Source: Sulfurihydrogenibium yellowstonense SS-5
GTDB lineage: Bacteria > Aquificota > Aquificia > Aquificales > Hydrogenothermaceae
Length of the DNA stretch: 7,769 nucleotides
Direction: 5' to 3'
NCBI RefSeq assembly: GCF_000173615.1
Contig: NZ_ABZS01000074.1
Location: 1 to 7,769, forward strand
Part shown: in pieces, positions 7,348 through 7,769 of the stretch
How the letters are laid out: each line of letters opens with the position of its first letter
How positions within the stretch are numbered: position 1 is the stretch's first letter
Made by a program: the position numbers and the translations under genes
Notes under the pieces: generated by a model
Seen by the model: only the letters and a program-made list of their open reading frames with translations
Told to the model about the DNA's origin: nothing
The model's database searches: none

Positions 7348-7529
7348 AGCTGCTTATAAAAGCCTGCATCGTCAATCTGTAGCCGGCGAAGAATCTTGAC
7401 CTCAAAGATGTCATTCTACAGCCGGCGAAGAATCTCCTTTTTCCTAAATTTTTAAAAAAAGAGATCCTTCGACTTACAGCCTCAGGATAACACGGAAAGG
7501 TAAGCTTACGAGAATTTTGGAACACTCTT
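7346..7529. repeat. MITE-like palindromic dispersed repeat, copy C
   Basis: The left end GAAGCTGCTTATAAAAGCC aligns with the left end of copy A, and the 35-base tail (7493-7527) matches copy A at 31 of 35 positions, all four differences being transitions. Unlike copy A it has two left arms: GTCAATCTGT plus AGCCGGCGAAGAATCT (7371-7396), and GTCATTCTAC plus the same 16 bases (7410-7435). The right arm (7462-7491) starts AGATCCTTCGACTTAC and ends CTCAGGATAAC. On the plus strand ATTCT (7413-7417) and AGAAT (7429-7433) could pair ahead of CTCCTTTTT, a weak terminator candidate for tsaE. No transposase is encoded. The A-rich centre (7451-7460) separates the arms. Confidence 0.75.
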
Positions 7530-7538
7530 GTAGAAAAT

Positions 7539-7593
7539 TTGATTTTATAATATCTTATGTTATAATTTACTGTAAATGTGTAACACATAGGAG
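7539..7593 (+). promoter_or_regulatory. Promoter and ribosome site ahead of the peroxiredoxin remnant
   Basis: TTGATT (7539-7544) and a perfect TATAAT (7561-7566) are separated by 16 nt, a good sigma-70-type promoter beginning about 10 bp beyond repeat copy C. AGGAG follows at 7589-7593. The first ATG (7607) is 13 nt further on, an unusually long spacing. These look like retained expression signals of a once-functional gene. Confidence 0.5.
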
Positions 7594-7653
7594 CTAAATT
7601 TAAGTTATGGCTGATGAAAAATTTAAACGCAATAGGTCTGAATGCCCATTTAA

Positions 7654-7769
7654 GGTGTGATTGTAATAGGAATTAGCCAAGACACGGTTGAAGAACATAG
7701 AGAGTTTAAACATAAATACAACATAAATTTTGAACTTTTATCCGACCCTACGTTGGAAACAATAAAAGG
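7654..7769 (+). pseudogene. Peroxiredoxin (AhpC/TSA, Bcp-like) remnant lacking its N-terminus; runs off the window
   Basis: From 7654 the frame reads [20 protein letters not shown] and then [18 protein letters not shown] up to the window edge. This is the segment of Bcp/AhpC-TSA peroxiredoxins that follows the catalytic region (family pattern: V-I-G-I-S, x-D-x-x-E-x-H, F, then LLSDP). The preceding codon is a TAA stop (7651-7653). The roughly 60-70 residues expected upstream, including the thioredoxin-fold start and the peroxidatic cysteine, are absent in every frame back to tsaE. The ATG at 7607 opens a 17-codon frame ([17 protein letters not shown]) that ends at TGA 7658-7660 and does not resemble a peroxiredoxin. 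An internal start at GTG 7657 would give a protein without the active cysteine. I therefore call it a 5'-truncated or frameshifted relic. The 3' part is unseen, and an assembly error cannot be excluded. Confidence 0.65.

Noticed and set aside
7371..7435. CRISPR-like repeats (two 16-base identical strings 39 nt apart)
   Set aside because: There are only two units, the strings are arms of a palindrome also present as single copies elsewhere, and there are no cas genes.
7337..7588. 83-codon minus-strand open frame after tsaE
   Set aside because: It lies almost wholly within repeat copy C; the internal similarity in its translation reflects the duplicated repeat arm.

Overview
The window looks like a piece of a low-GC, thermophile-type bacterial chromosome. 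The AT-rich composition, scattered operon structure, short small-type PurL, tmRNA sequence and protein style together suggest a member of the Aquificota, such as Sulfurihydrogenibium. That assignment is inference from sequence character; no database search was possible.

Layout, left to right. Positions 1-200 are the 5' part of tmRNA (ssrA) on the minus strand, cut by the window edge, with a plausible promoter just upstream. Positions 201-492 hold no gene. They contain that promoter and a 152-bp palindromic, MITE-like repeat (copy A, 313-464). From 493 to 5601 lies a tight minus-strand operon transcribed right to left: purL (FGAM synthase II), a predicted ATPase/PD-(D/E)XK nuclease, and mtaD (MTA/SAH deaminase). 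PurL and the ATPase gene are 4 nt apart. The ATPase gene and mtaD overlap by one base in a TGATG junction. Positions 5602-5996 hold no convincing gene; they carry the purL promoter and degenerate pieces of the same repeat (copy B). Then comes dapA (5997-6878, minus), a 73-bp divergent promoter region, tsaE (6952-7347, plus), a third repeat copy (copy C, 7346-7529), and a promoter leading into what looks like a 5'-truncated peroxiredoxin remnant that runs off the right edge.

Functionally this is mostly housekeeping: trans-translation, purine synthesis, SAM by-product salvage, lysine/diaminopimelate synthesis and the t6A tRNA modification. PurL and MtaD both belong to purine or nucleoside metabolism. 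The ATPase-nuclease between them is the odd member and looks like an accessory gene that has become embedded in the operon.

The main non-coding signal is the dispersed palindromic repeat. All three copies sit directly behind the 3' end of a gene (mtaD, dapA, tsaE). The repeat edge lies on or beside the stop codon in two of them, and copy A can fold into a terminator-like hairpin. I did not find a convincing new multi-gene system. The repeat family and the embedded ATPase-nuclease are the parts most worth following up.
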